A stretch of 64,000 nt of DNA from NCBI GenBank assembly GCA_034509755.1, contig CM067544.1:7605501-7669500 (forward strand), written 5' to 3'. Position 1 is the first letter of the stretch, and each line of letters starts with the position of its first letter. This stretch comes from Anisodus tanguticus. Its lineage: Eukaryota > Streptophyta > Magnoliopsida > Solanales > Solanaceae. Position numbers and translations under genes: made by a program. The notes beneath the pieces were generated by a model. The model was given only the letters and a program-made list of their open reading frames with translations. It was not told where the DNA came from and did not search any database. Shown one piece after another: positions 11,355-22,870 of this stretch.

Positions 11355-12630
11355 AAAGGAACAACTGATATGATGACATGTTAATTTGAGCAATTAACGC
11401 CAAACGAGAATCTCGTATCTGATAAACTCCACCTTTGATATTAAGTTTATATCCCTTTTATTGAAGTTGTCCAGCACTTAATAAGTTTGTCTTCAAAGCA
11501 GGGACATAAAACACATTACCTATGGTATGAATGGAGTTGTTTTTGGTTGAAACTTGTACCTTCCCTTTTCCCATGACAGATACCACAGAATTATCTCCAA
11601 ATCTCACGGTATCTTGAAAAGTTTCATCCAACTCTGAGAATGCCTCTTTCTGCCCACACATGTGATTACTGCAACCACTATCGAGATACCACAAATTAGT
11701 GGAAACTTTCTCTTCAGAATTATATGCCATCAAAAGTGAAACCTCTTATTCTTTCTTTGCTTCCGCATCTTCCTTTGTCTCTGCAAAGTTAGATCTGCCG
11801 CCATGATTTCTATTGAAATTGGTACGACACTCGGATCGATAGTGTCCAAACTGATGACATCGATAGCATTCTACTTGAGACTTGTCACGTATTTTTTCTT
11901 TTTTCTTGAGAATCACCAACTTTGCTCTTCTCCTTTTTGTGGTGCCAATTTTTTCCCTTTCATTTGACTTTTTCCTGATCTGTTCCTTTCGAAGACGTTG
12001 TTGCCTTCAATGCTACTTCATCCTTGTCTCGTTGGTTTTTTTCTGTTCATGAACCAACAAAGAACCCTGCAACTCGTCAATAGACAGAGTATCGATCTCC
12101 TTGGATTCTTCAATGGAGCAAATAATATAATTGAACTTTGTTGTCATCGAGCGAAGTATTTTCTCAATGATGGTAACATCCTCCAGCTTTTCGCCATGAA
12201 TTCGCATCTTATTTGTGATAGCCGACGTCCTTGAGAAATAATCTGTTACCGACTCACCACCTTGCATACGTAGAGTTCAAACTCACCACGGAGTGCTTGA
12301 AGTTGTGCACATTTCACCTTCACCGTTTCTTGATACTTCTTCTTCATGGAATCTCATATTTGTTTAGAAGTATCCTTGCAAAGAATTGTTCCAGTATTGA
12401 GCGATCAATAGCTTGGAAAAGATAATTCTTTGCCTTTAGATATTTCAACCTTAGATTGTCCAACTCTGCCTTTTGTGCTTCCGACAAAGCAGTACCAGCG
12501 CTGGCACTTGCACGCAAACACTGACAACTAGCCAAAACTCCTAAGGAAACTCTCCATCAGCATGCTCCAATGATCGTAATGACCATCGAAGCGCGGAATG
12601 GCGGGCTGGACAAAACTTTCAGATGACATC
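11355..12630 (-). pseudogene. Gag-protease fragment of the outer Copia element
   Basis: Minus-strand reading starts at ATG near 12628 (MSSESFVQPAIPRFDGHYD), a typical Copia gag start. It continues through a UBN2 region (VTDYFSRTSAITNKMR, TIDE-like DELQGSLLVHEQ), a CCHC knuckle CYRCHQFGHYRSEC near 11826-11867, and a protease with the active site LWYLDSGCSNHMCG (11733 downward), ending at LLSAGQLQ. The reading then enters GAG-pre-integrase wording (KLNIKGG, QIRDSRL) right up to the Tnt1-like LTR. The rest of pol is missing. Confidence 0.85.
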
Positions 12631-12654
12631 GCTTTGCTGCTTTAATACTACAAA

Positions 12655-14125
12655 CAACAACAACATATCTAGTGAAATCTCACAACGTGAGTTTGGGAAG
12701 GATAGAGTGTACGTAGACCTTAACTCTACCTTGGTAGGTAAAGCGGTCGTTTTCGAGAGACCCCGACTCAAAACAGAGCATAAGCAAAGAAAAAGCAAAA
12801 TCGAAGCAAGAGAAACGGGCACACTCGGTCAGAAAAAAATTCAAATCAGTATGAAAATGCTAGTATCAAAAAAGAATAAGTAATGAAAGCGCATTCTGAA
12901 AAAGTAAGTAGTAACTAACGCATGTAAATAAGCTAAACAAAGTACACTAAATGACACGTAGCAACAGAAATCAAACTACAGGGGACTATAAGCAATATTG
13001 CGCTATAGGCTTAGCGGACCTACAATAATAACACTACAACTATCCGTTTGCAAGCGTAAGTAGGAATACGCTCGACTACCTACTACCCTTCTACCATAAT
13101 CCGTGTTCTCCACAACCCCCTATCTAAGGTCATGTCCTCAGTAAGTTGCACCTACGCCATATCCCGTCTAATTACCTCTCCCCAATACTTCTTCGGCCTA
13201 CCTCTACCCCTCGTAAACCTGTCCATAGCCAACCTTTCACACCTCCGCACTAGGGCATTTGTGTCTCTCCTCTACATATGCTCAACCCATCTCAACCTCG
13301 CTTCTCGCATCTTATCCTCCACCGAGGCCACTCCCACTCTGTCTCGGATATCATTATTTCTAATCATATCCCTCCTTGTATGCCCATACATCCATCTCGG
13401 CATCCTCATCTCCGCAACTTTCATCTTTTGGATATGCGAAGTCTTGACTGGACAACACTCCGCCACATACAACATAGTCGGTCTAACCACCGCCCTATAG
13501 AACTTGTCTTTAAGTTTTGGTGGCACTTTTTTGTCGCATAAGACTCCAGATGCGAGCCTCCATTTCATCCATCCTACCCCAATACGATGTGTGGCATCGT
13601 CATCAATCTCTCCATCCCCTTGGATAATAGACTCGAGGTACTTGAAGCTTCCTTTCTTTGGAATGACCTAAGTACCAAGTCTCACTTCCACGCTTGTCGC
13701 AAGGTCGCTCTCGTTACTGAACTTGCACTCAAAGTATTCTGTCTTGGTCCTACTCAGCCTGAACCATTTAGATTTCAGAGTCTGTCTCCAAACCTCCAGC
13801 TTAGCATTCACTCCGCTGCGAGTCTCATCAATCATGACTATGTCGTCTGCGAATAACATACACCATGACACCTCCCCTTGGATTTGTCATGTTAGTCCAT
13901 CCATCACTAAGACAAATGAGAATGGGCTAAGAGCTGATCCTTGGTGCAGCCCCATCATCACTGAAAAATGTTCCGAGTCCCCTTCTACTGTTTGTACCCT
14001 GGTCTTGGCTCCATCATACATATCCTTGATTGTCCTAGTGTACGCCACAGGTACACCTCTAACCTCCAAACATCTCCATAGAACCTCTCTAAAAAAATTG
14101 TCGTATGCCTTCTCGAGGTATTGGC
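12655..14125 (-). mobile_element. 5'-truncated RTE-type LINE in the Copia leader
   Basis: Read on -, it enters within the reverse transcriptase ([21 protein letters not shown]), continues with [20 protein letters not shown], the catalytic [12 protein letters not shown] (about 13860), then [20 protein letters not shown] and the RTE 3' UTR. It ends with the (GTT)n tail at 12655. It sits between the PBS (14205) and the gag start (12628) of the outer Copia element. GCTGCTTTAATACT and GCTGCTGCAATAGTACT on the two sides look like a decayed target duplication. At least one frameshift. Confidence 0.85.
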
Positions 14126-14204
14126 TGCTGCAATAGTACTGTTGAAAAAGAAACTCACAACAAGCAGTACTCAACGCTCGCACTCGTTTTGACAAACTCT
14201 CAAT

Positions 14205-15383
14205 CTGGCTCGGATACCAAATGATAAATATTGACAACAGCAGAAAGCAATATAGCTACTGAAAATACTTGATTTACTTCATTGTTCATCAAATACATCA
14301 GATATTTCTAAATAGAGAAAAGTAACTAACTGAACATGAGACTAGACCTGTCCAAAGGTCGGGTCGGGCCGGGTCAGGGCCGGGTCGGGTGGCTTTTTTT
14401 TTCCTCCTTGCCCGACCCTGGCCCGACCCTGACCCTATATTTTTTAAAAAATTCCGACCCTGGCCCTGACCCGACGAATTTTTTTTGGCGGGCGGCCGGT
14501 TCGGCCGGGTCCTGGGCGAGTTTTTTTTTTTTTTTTTTTTTTTAAATTGAATTTTCAAAACTGAAATTGGTATTCACCCCTACATTACCACGAAATTTCG
14601 ACGTTGAAATGTATTGTATATCGTGAAATCTTGACTAAAGAAAAAGAAAATTAGAAATCGATTTGGGGAAAAACACAAATTGATTGGCAAACCGACGTTT
14701 TTCTATAAATTGTCATGCGCTGCGCCAAACCGCCTTACGGCGGTTTGACCGGCCCTGTCTCGAAAAAATATGCAAATTCAAAAAAAAAAAACCGGATAAA
14801 ACGGACATCCGAGCGCAGAGTTATGACCATTTAAAGTTTCACCAATTTACAACTACTTTATCTCCCTACATTATGCTTCCGTGATATTAACAAAATGACG
14901 AATAATATAAATATATAATTAATAATCAGCTACCGTTTTAATCTTATTTTATGTCGAGCTAAATGTAGATTAGAGCAATATATATATATATATATATAAA
15001 CAGGCATTATATCACTTATTAATGACAAAAATATATATAAGTACAAAATAAATATTAATGAAGGAAAAATAATATAAATTATATTAAAAAAATATGCGGG
15101 TCGGGGTCGGGCCGAGGTCGGGTCGGGGTCGGGCCGAGGCCGGGCCGGGTCAGACGGGTAATTTTTTCTGACCCTGGCCCTGTTTTTTCGGGTCGGGCCG
15201 GGCGGGTCCCCGACCCTATGGACAGGTCTAAACATGACCATGACTCCTAAATAAAAGTAAAAACTGACTCCACTAATAATACCTGTAGCCTAAATACTAG
15301 GAAACTACTAATTTACCTCCTAAATAATGCAGTAAACAAATAAGTAAAACAAACGACCCATAAAGCCAATGATATTGGTAACA
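14205..15383 (-). repeat. 5' LTR and PBS of the outer Copia element (interrupted)
   Basis: At 14205-14219 the minus strand reads TGGTATCCGAGCCAG, a Met-tRNA-type primer-binding site. The LTR follows, TGATAAATATTGACAAC to GATATTGGTAACA on +, with a GC-rich hAT element (14343-15230) inserted. Without the insert it is about 270 bp. It is the better preserved of the two copies (the other starts at 6233). Confidence 0.7.
14343..15230. mobile_element. Non-autonomous hAT-like element, GC-rich ends
   Basis: Terminal inverted repeats are TAGACCTGTCC (left) and GGACAGGTCTA (right). Each continues into GGGTCGGGCCGGG repeats. The flanks are AACATGAGAC and AACATGAC, and the uninterrupted LTR copy near 6963 has a single AACATGACCATG, so an 8-bp duplication with a small change is likely. 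No transposase. A T-run of about 23 bp lies at 14521-14543. Confidence 0.7.
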
Positions 15384-15452
15384 TCTTCATCAACTTTTTA
15401 AGGCTCAACAGCAAACCACAGATTAACAGGGCATTTATCAATAAACTCTAAA

Positions 15453-15638
15453 ACCAAAAATTCTTTCACAAAATAATCAATCTTTTTCCAATTTATTAGT
15501 TTTATAATAAAAAGTATAGGGTGTTGTTACCTCTCCAACTATATATCAATTATGCAGGATTTTAGTGATCCAAGCACTTATTTGTTGAGGAGACACTGAT
15601 TCAATTCGGAGTTGTTGATGTTTATATCGATCGATCAT
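15453..15638 (-). pseudogene. rpoC1: Plastid rpoC1 5' fragment
   Basis: From ATG at 15638 the minus strand reads [20 protein letters not shown], then [28 protein letters not shown] and LFCERIFG. This is the start of the chloroplast RNA polymerase beta' subunit. The bases upstream (GGAAGCTTAATCGGAATGG) also resemble the plastid rpoB-rpoC1 spacer. In-frame TGA stops replace codons at 15546-15548 and 15477-15479. Homology stops abruptly after about 62 codons of a protein of roughly 680. It is a dead organellar fragment, not a nuclear gene. Confidence 0.88.
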
Positions 15639-15779
15639 AGAAAAAATACATTATCCATTCCGATTAAGCTTCCTTCCTTATTCAATATCCGTCATTCTAA
15701 GAATAGGGGGTTTAGGAAGAACACGGGCTTTGTTTCGGTCAGGTGTCGAACTCTATTATCTTCGCCAAGATGCTTTGTC

Positions 15780-15873
15780 AACGATCTTTTTTCATCCTGA
15801 AGTTGATCTCCTGTCCTCTACTAACCCACCCCAATCAACATTACTAACGATTTCAACTCTTCCATGGCCATGA
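15780..15873 (-). pseudogene. Copia RNase H scrap
   Basis: The reading HGHGRVEIVSNVDWGG then LVEDRRSTSG matches the Copia RNase H signature (usually YSDADWAG...DRRSTSG). The normal Asp-Ala-Asp is altered to Asn-Val-Asp and a stop follows. The scrap joins directly to the polymerase fragment upstream. Such scraps are common in plant mitochondrial DNA. Confidence 0.65.
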
Positions 15874-16260
15874 TTAGTATAGACCATACCTTAAGTATAC
15901 CCCTACAAATTTCCCAGTCAGGAAGACGAGAGTCCTATCTTCCATTCGATAAAAGGGCCTTTTGAATTTCTCTGTACTGGGGCAGACCACATATGCCCGT
16001 ATAAAGCCAAAGAGGCTATCTATGTCTCGCTCATGCAAATCCCCATCCCAAACAGGCCGCCCAATGGGCATGATTTTTCCTTCATTACAAAATGATAAAG
16101 CGAGTTTACATCATAGTAGTGTAGCTTCTCACCTACAGATATATAAGTATCCACATGACCATCGTAATAACCTTCTCTCATAAATTTGTCCTCATTGAGA
16201 TTTGAAATATAAATAAGTCATTTATCTGGTTCGTAGAACTTTTGACGAAAGTACCTTTCA
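15874..16260 (-). pseudogene. Family B DNA polymerase fragment (mitochondrial plasmid type)
   Basis: Minus-strand reading: RQKFYEPDK, stop, LIYISNLNEDKFMREGYYDG, HVDTYISVGEKLLHYDVNSL. A one-base shift follows, then MPIGRPVWDGDL, DSLFGFIRAYVVCP and LVFLTGKFVGVY. DVNSLY (16095-16112) is polymerase motif A (DxxSLYP) of protein-primed family B polymerases, with His where Pro is usual. GYYGGH-like and PTGKF-like neighbours match the polymerases of linear mitochondrial plasmids. Only the middle is present, with a stop and a frameshift, so it is dead. Family assignment is firm; organelle origin is inferred. Confidence 0.8.
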
Positions 16261-16539
16261 AAAAGCCAAACAATGTTCTTAAGACCAAATTAAGAAATCC
16301 AAAGCTGATGGTGATGAGTCACTAAGAGTTTGTAAAGGCATAATTAGTTTTTGTAAATATTGCTTACATACAAAGGATTTTTCCCTACTATCATGCTTTC
16401 TAGAGAGTTAGAATTGAGATAGTGTCCGAGTTTTAAAAATAAAAAACATTGTGGTAAGCACTGCTTCTTTCAATGAGTTATATCATATATGTGAAAACTT
16501 ATAATGCTAATAGGACATGAGTATCTTTTATATTTTAGG

Positions 16540-17368
16540 TCTCATTTATTTGTATTTAATGAATATATGAATAATTAAGATTTTATGTCTGAATAATGTT
16601 CAGACATAAAATACAGACTTTTATTTCTCTCTCTCAAACTCACGCTCCGTCTTTTTCTTTCCCTTTCTCAAAACAACTTCATGCTTTCTTATCTCCTTCA
16701 ACCAGCCCAATAGTTTTCTCTTGCACTGGTAAAGTATCAAAATCCTGATTGGGTATCATCTTTATTCCGTATTTTAATGGTAGTTTTCAGTTGCGAGATT
16801 GTGGTTTAAAAATAACTCTTTTGAAATATGCTTTGAGAAGACCAATAAAAATGGCGGGTGTGAATGGTGTGACAAAAAATTTACTTTGATTCTTTGAGAT
16901 ATCTCTTCAGCAGTAGCAACAGCGAAGCAATTCTCCAATCTACTGATGTATAATTGTTAATTTTTCCTTTATCGTCATGTATCTTCCGAGTTTCGATTAT
17001 GTTGCAATTGTAATTTGTTTACTTTTGTTAACTGATCATTTGACTGAAGGAGCAACTTTTGTTGCTTAAATTTCATGGGTTCTTGATTTCTCATAGTAGT
17101 TGATATTTACGAATCAAATCTGGGTTACTGCATTTCTCAAGCAGCCATTGTATTTCGTTGATCAATTAAACACATATAATAATTTTTTAAGAGGATTTTT
17201 TTTAATATTTGTTGATATAGTATTAATTAATCATTTTTTATTTCAATTATATATTTATTATGTTTAAATATAAATATTATACATTAATCATTCAATGCTC
17301 ATATTTAAATACAATATTTTAATATTCAAATTTAGACGTTTTAATCTTAATAAAAATAAATAGACCCT
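16540..17368. mobile_element. Candidate MITE
   Basis: The left end AGGTCTCATTTATTTGTATT pairs with the right end AATAAAAATAAATAGACCCT as an imperfect inverted repeat, continuing with ATTAAG/CTTAAT-type matches. There is no transposase and no clear target duplication. An inner palindrome around TTATGTCTGAATAATGTTCA sits near 16580-16610. Confidence 0.35.
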
Positions 17369-19786
17369 TAGTCTACAAGTATGATATAGAAAAAGGCAGA
17401 GTTCAATAAAATGTACATATCATTGTATCAAGGAGATTCTCAGTCCATGAAATCTTTGGTTACTTTTTTTGGAAGGATTCCTCCATCAAATTAAAGAAGG
17501 CTAAAGAAAGAATGCATCGCTGGGAAAATACTCGACAGGTTGTTTTTAACCTTTCTTCATTTATTTTTTGTGAGAGATATTGATACTTTATAATAAAGAA
17601 AGCACAAGAAATTAAATTAACAATGTATTGTTGGGAAAACAATCAGATTCCCCCCCCCCCTTCTTTCTTTTTTCTTTTTGTGAGAGATATTTGTACCCCA
17701 TAACAACAAGCAGGTATTAGTTAGGTGATACTTTAGAAATTTTAGAAAGGATATGTCATATACTCGTTAGACAATATTTGAGAGAAAGAATAACTGAAGA
17801 TGCTCTGCACTAATTGTCAAAGCAAAGAATCTGATGAATGATGTAGGAGCACATGTAATAAATACTAGGGAAATTTGCTTGGAAAACCCCAATAAACTTA
17901 ATTGAAAAATTATTTAGTCAACATAATAAATGAAACGGTATGAGTAAGAACATTACTTTATATATTGATAAAACCAACACTATTCATATAACCATTTTAA
18001 AAAAAAAAATGATAAAACTAAAATTATTATATGCTTAATAACTTATATATACAACCATTCAATAACAAATGTTTTTGGTAAAAGTAACAAATTAACTATA
18101 AGAAAACATATATGATAAAACTTTTATCGTTCATCCTAAATTAAATCGTATTGACTTTAAAGAAAATTATAAAGCTTTTTTCCTCTGTAAATTAATTAGT
18201 ATCTTTACCATCACAGAAATTTATGTCTAACATGTGTCATTATATTTTTTGGATCTAGCTCCTCTCTATTACAATTTTATTTCATTTCCTCAAGGTCCAG
18301 AGATAGCTCATATAGCAAAATAGCCAAAGAGATCCGCAAGATTCAAGAGAACCGCTTTTAATATTGAAAGCTGCAAATAGTGAAGTTTCTTTTTTGGAAA
18401 GGTCATTGAAGATACATCTACATTTGAACCTTCACTTGTCATAAAAGAATAAAACACACATCATACAGCAAGTGCTCTCCTCTACAATTGGAAGCACTAT
18501 CATAATGTACACAAAGCTCAAGTGCTAACAAAAACAGACCATAAAATGGAAAGCTATTTTAGATGAGTCAAAACTCTTCATGACAAAGAAAGCTTAAAGG
18601 CAAAATTTTGTCTCTTGAACTACCAAAGATACATAAGACTTGTAAAAAAAAAGGCGTATATATGCGTAGTTCACACAGAGCAGGACAACTTCCTGTTTTC
18701 AGCGACCTCAGACCCCATTCCACTCAAAAAGTGAACCTTCGACAGAAGCTTATTAAGGTAGTAATATTTGTCCAAGGCCTAACTTGTGATTAAGTTGGAG
18801 CTAATGTCACCATTCTGTCGACCTTGATCTCTAATCGAAGTACACCAATATTAGATCATGAATGAGAGTTAGAACCTAATACACAAGAAGATGCGTTAAA
18901 AACAAAAATTACAATGCAACACTGGCCCATCCTGTAGATAACCTAATACAAAAGAAGATACGTTAGTAACGAAAATTACAGTCACTGTAACATTGGGTTA
19001 GTTATGAAAATTACAGTCACTGCAACATTGGCCCAGCCTGTAGCAACAACCAGCAAGGACACATCCTTATCACTGACAAAAACAAAGCCTAATTCTCGAC
19101 TTATAAATGGTACTGTGTACTCCACAATGAAAATATTTTCTTACATACTAAATAAAAGATGTAGTTAGTCTTATGAAAATAGAAAATATAAGAAATAAAA
19201 AGCTAAAATCAAGTGAAGAACACCTTTTCTTATACATTGGTTACTCAAAAACTCTCTGCTAACCTCTTCCAAATGGCTCATCCACCTACCACGTACACAT
19301 AGATAGACAGAGCGAGTGGAGTCTTCAAATTTGAGATTTTCGTTTAGCTTCATGCAACAAAGACAAACTACATGAATACCGGATGATAAAACATATAATT
19401 GCCGATATAAAAACAGAAGACATAAAATAAAAAAATTCATTTCAATTGATAAACACAAATTAAACTGGATAAGCATGAAGATAACAATTCTATGACCATA
19501 CCCGAATGAACAGTGCCAAACGGTTGTCAGTCTGAGAGCTACTATCAAATCACGAAAATTCAATTCTTCACAATGAGAAAAACCCAATCCACAACAATTC
19601 GTTCCAAGCAGAACTATCCAATTTTGAAACCCACATTCTCAACTCACAGTATAGCTAAACATGTAGCCCTCTCAACCGGCAAATAGCAAATCTTTTCATT
19701 AGCATTGAACTTAAACCTAGAAATGGACAGGAAAAATGTAATTTAATTCCCCATAAAGTCCATACAGTACCTCCGAAAATGAAATA
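17369..19786. other. Intergenic DNA, no gene supported
   Basis: AT-rich sequence with a C-run at 17650-17659 and a local near-duplication at about 18870-19040 (ACCTAATACA, AGAAGATRCGTTA and CACTGCAACATTGGCCCA blocks repeat). A 138-codon minus-strand open frame at 19171-19587 has no recognisable domain and is probably chance. Confidence 0.45.
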
Positions 19787-19791
19787 GTGTC

Positions 19792-20300
19792 TGTTAATGT
19801 TGGATTTGGTATTGTGACATTTGACCCAACATATCTCCTAAAGTATTGATATGAATGTGTAAGTATGTTGGGACAAATGTTGCACAACATTCAAACCAAC
19901 ATTTTCTGAACAGATTTTGCCTTACTTCACGCGATGCAGTAATATTTGTGTAAATATATTACAGATTTTGCCTTACTTCACGCGATTTTGCCTTACTTCA
20001 CGAGAGGCTACTATAGAGTATCGATATCCAGAACCAGAAAGTAAAAATACCAAGAGAGCTCTCGGAATTTCATCTCAAAAATCTGGATCACCAGTGTTGC
20101 CTAAGTGTGTTGACAACATTCTGTCCAATATTACAATTGCTGTTTAGATTCTATATTAGTTTTGTATGGAGCGATTGTAATGAGAGGTTGTCTATGTCTA
20201 CTTAGTTAGATTTTTCGGGAAGAAGTCATCTGCGACTTCAACTTTTAATTCCTTTTCGTTTTATCTTGTAAATCTGTAAAGAAAGAAATTTGTATATTTG

Positions 20301-20344
<44 letters not shown>

Positions 20345-20563
20345 CATTTGGTCATTGACCATCATAAGTTATATTATATATATAACTTATGAAAATTTAA
20401 AACATTTGTATTCTTTAAATTTTCGCTGCATTTACACTTCAAAGTTTTTTCTGTTTTGCTAAAGTGTTGTTACTAGTGTCAGACGACATAATTTTCAACA
20501 ATCGAAAACAGAATTGTCATTCGAATTTTTTCATTTTGTTTTTATTGTTCCATAGCCACTTCA
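19792..20563 (+). repeat. 5' LTR of SIRE-like element
   Basis: 772 bp, TGTTAATGTTGGATTTGG to CATAGCCACTTCA. Compared with the 3' LTR it lacks a block of about 200 bp that includes the likely TATA box. At that point it carries three near-copies of GATTTTGCCTTACTTCACG. It also has an (AT)n tract at about 20307-20342 and a palindrome around ATAAGTTATATTATATATAT. Confidence 0.85.
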
Positions 20564-20620
20564 AGTGGTATCAGAGCCGGCACTTAACACAATAAGTGCT
20601 TGGTCCTGTTGTCATAAGCT

Positions 20621-21168
20621 ATGGATCCGGCAAATCCAACTATTGGTAGGCTTACTATTTTAGATGGATCAAATTATGTCTATTGGAAGATTCTCCTACG
20701 TTCTCATATCAAATCAATTGATGTTAGGGCATGGAGATCTATAACCAATGGGTATGTTGTTCCAATGTTGCCACCAGATGAGGAATGTGACATTCTTGTT
20801 AAACCTAAATCCGAATGGACTACAGAAGAAACCAATAATGTTGGTTTTAACGAAAAAGCCTTAAATGCAATTTTTGGATGGGTTGATATGTATATGTTCA
20901 AACTCATTCAAAACTGCCCCACGGTTAAGGATGCATGTGATACTTTACAAATTCATTGTGAAGGTAGCTCAAGTGTTCATCAAACAAAGCTACGCTTGCT
21001 CATGAGTAAATATGAACGTTTAAGGATGGAAGAAACAGATGATATTAAATCTTATTTTGAAAAGTTGATTGACATCTCAAATGAATGTCAAGTGCATGGT
21101 GAACCATTAACCAACACTCAACTTGTTGAAAAGGCGCTCTCCGTTCCCTTAATAAAAAGTTCAATTTA
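20621..21168 (+). pseudogene. SIRE-like gag N-terminal region
   Basis: ATG 20621 opens a 182-codon frame: MDPANPTIGRLTILDGSNYV, HIKSIDVRAWRSI, EWTTEE, FNEKALNAIFGWVD and LRLLMSKYERLRMEE. This is the gag wording of SIRE/Maximus-type Copia elements, and the fragment at 33557-33932 shares it closely. The zinc knuckle is missing because gag runs into a deletion downstream. Confidence 0.8.
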
Positions 21169-21266
21169 AAGATTTGTGCTATTGACACAATCTTGCCATA
21201 ATGGACCTTCATACCTTGATGAGTATACTAAAAACTTATGAGATGAACATTTAGAATCAAAAGTAA

Positions 21267-22862
21267 TTGTATAAAAGCAAGAATGTGACACTTCAAGTTC
21301 AATCCTCGGAGAGTCAAATCGAAGAAGAGGATGAGAGTCTTGAAGAAATTGGTGAGAGTGTAAATGTTGTCTTACTCACTCGAAAATACAATTCGATGGT
21401 GAGGAAGTTCAACAATGAGAGAAGTAGAAATTTAATCTATTCTCCTATTTTTGGGATTAGATCCGACCATGGAAAAGAATTTGAAAATAGTTCATTCACA
21501 AATTTTTCTGAGAAAAAAAGAATTTTCCATGAGTTTTCTGCCCCCAAAACTCCTAAACGGAATGGGGTTGTAGAACGGAAGAATAGGACATTGCAAGAAA
21601 TGGCTAGAGTGATGCTTAGTTCTAAATATTTGTCAAAATGTTTATGGGCAGAAGCCTTGAATACTGCTAATCACATCGCTAATATAGTCTATTTAAGGCC
21701 AGGAACAAAGATGACACCCTATGAGATTATAAATGGAAAGAAACCAAACTTGCTTTGCTTTCATGTTTTTGGGTGTATTTGTTATATTTTAAATGACATG
21801 GATCATTTGGCAAAATTTGACTCTAAGGGTGATAAAGGAATTTTTGTTGGCTATTCACAAAATAGTCATGCTTATCGAGTATACAATCTGAGATCCAGAA
21901 CTGTACAAGAGTCTCTAAATGTTATCTTTCATGATCTTTATGATGTTTCAGGAAAAACTATTGAAAATAACATTATAGATACAGTGGAAAGTCCACAAAT
22001 TGTAGAAAAATCAGATATTGCCACAAATGTTGCCACACATAAAGCAACATCCGAAACAACAATAGAGAGACCACAGATGAGGAGTCAAGTGTTGAATTGT
22101 TAGACCAAGTTCGTAGGGACCCCTCATCAAGGATTAGGAAGAATCATCCAACGAGCCAAATGATAGGAGGAGTTTTTGAAGGAATTAGAACAAGAGGCAA
22201 AGAACCACTGAACTATAGAGAAATGGTAAGGTATGTGTGTATGTCAACCATATACCAAGAGGTTAGACTTTCTTATTTTATATCTACATTAGAACCAAAG
22301 AATGTTGTAGAAGCACTTAAAGATAATTTCTGGATACAAGCAATGCAAGAAGAGCTTGAACAATTTTCTCGAAATGAAGTTTGGGACTTAGTTCCACGTC
22401 CAAATAATACAAATGTAATTGAAACTAAGTGGATTTTTTAAAATAAATCAGATGAATTTGGAACAGTTATTAGAAACAAAGCATGTCTAGTTGCATAAGG
22501 TTATACTCAGGTTGAAGAAATTGGTTTTGATGAAACTTTAGCACATGTAGCTAGAATCGAGTCGATTAGACTTCTACTTGCTATTGCTTGTTGTCTGAAA
22601 ATTACTTTACACCAAATTGATGTAAAATGTGTCTTCTTAAATGATTATCTAGACAAGGAGGTATATGTTGAACAACCAAAATGATTTGAAGATCTTTACC
22701 ATCCACACTATGTGTACAAGCTTAAAAAGGCTTTGCATGGGTTGAAACAAGCCCCTCGTGCATGGTATAGTCATTTAACTAACTTTCTTCTTGAATTTGG
22801 TTTTAACCGTGGTGAAGTTGGTCATACTTTTTATTTATTAAATGACACGGTGTAGATATTAT
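21267..22862 (+). pseudogene. SIRE-like integrase and partial reverse transcriptase
   Basis: Gag-like sequence (KYNSMVRKFNNERSRN) is fused near 21440 straight to the second half of the integrase core (IRSDHGKEFENSSF, KRNGVVERKNRTLQEMARVM). FDSKGDKGIFVGYS follows. The frame shifts near 22090 and continues into reverse transcriptase ([42 protein letters not shown]) with stops near 22439, 22496 and 22682. It ends before the YVDD box, where the 3' LTR begins. Confidence 0.85.
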
Positions 22863-22870
22863 AATTGCTT

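Larger units (their letters stand above)
15384..16340 (-). other. Organelle-type mosaic (probable mitochondrial DNA insert)
   Basis: Three unrelated coding scraps lie head to tail on -. They are a family B DNA polymerase of the plant mitochondrial plasmid type (15874-16260), a Copia RNase H scrap (about 15780-15873) and the start of plastid rpoC1 (15453-15638). Plant mitochondrial genomes are known to carry plasmid-, retrotransposon- and plastid-derived fragments. I therefore infer that a piece of mitochondrial DNA moved into the nucleus. All parts carry stops or frameshifts. The lower edge meets the outer Copia LTR; the upper edge is uncertain. Confidence 0.65.

Noticed and set aside
13132..13568. 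Plus-strand frames opposite the LINE (also 48002-48462 and 61113-61561)
   Set aside because: Antisense shadows of the RTE RT C-terminus; the same Ser/His/Pro-rich pattern appears opposite every copy.
19171..19587. 138-codon minus-strand open frame
   Set aside because: Hydrophobic, Leu/Phe/Cys-rich composition with no domain I recognise and no splice or codon-use support. It is probably chance in AT-rich DNA.
20305..20345. (AT)n tracts as a possible origin or matrix attachment site
   Set aside because: They are simple microsatellites inside the two LTRs of one element and differ only in length.
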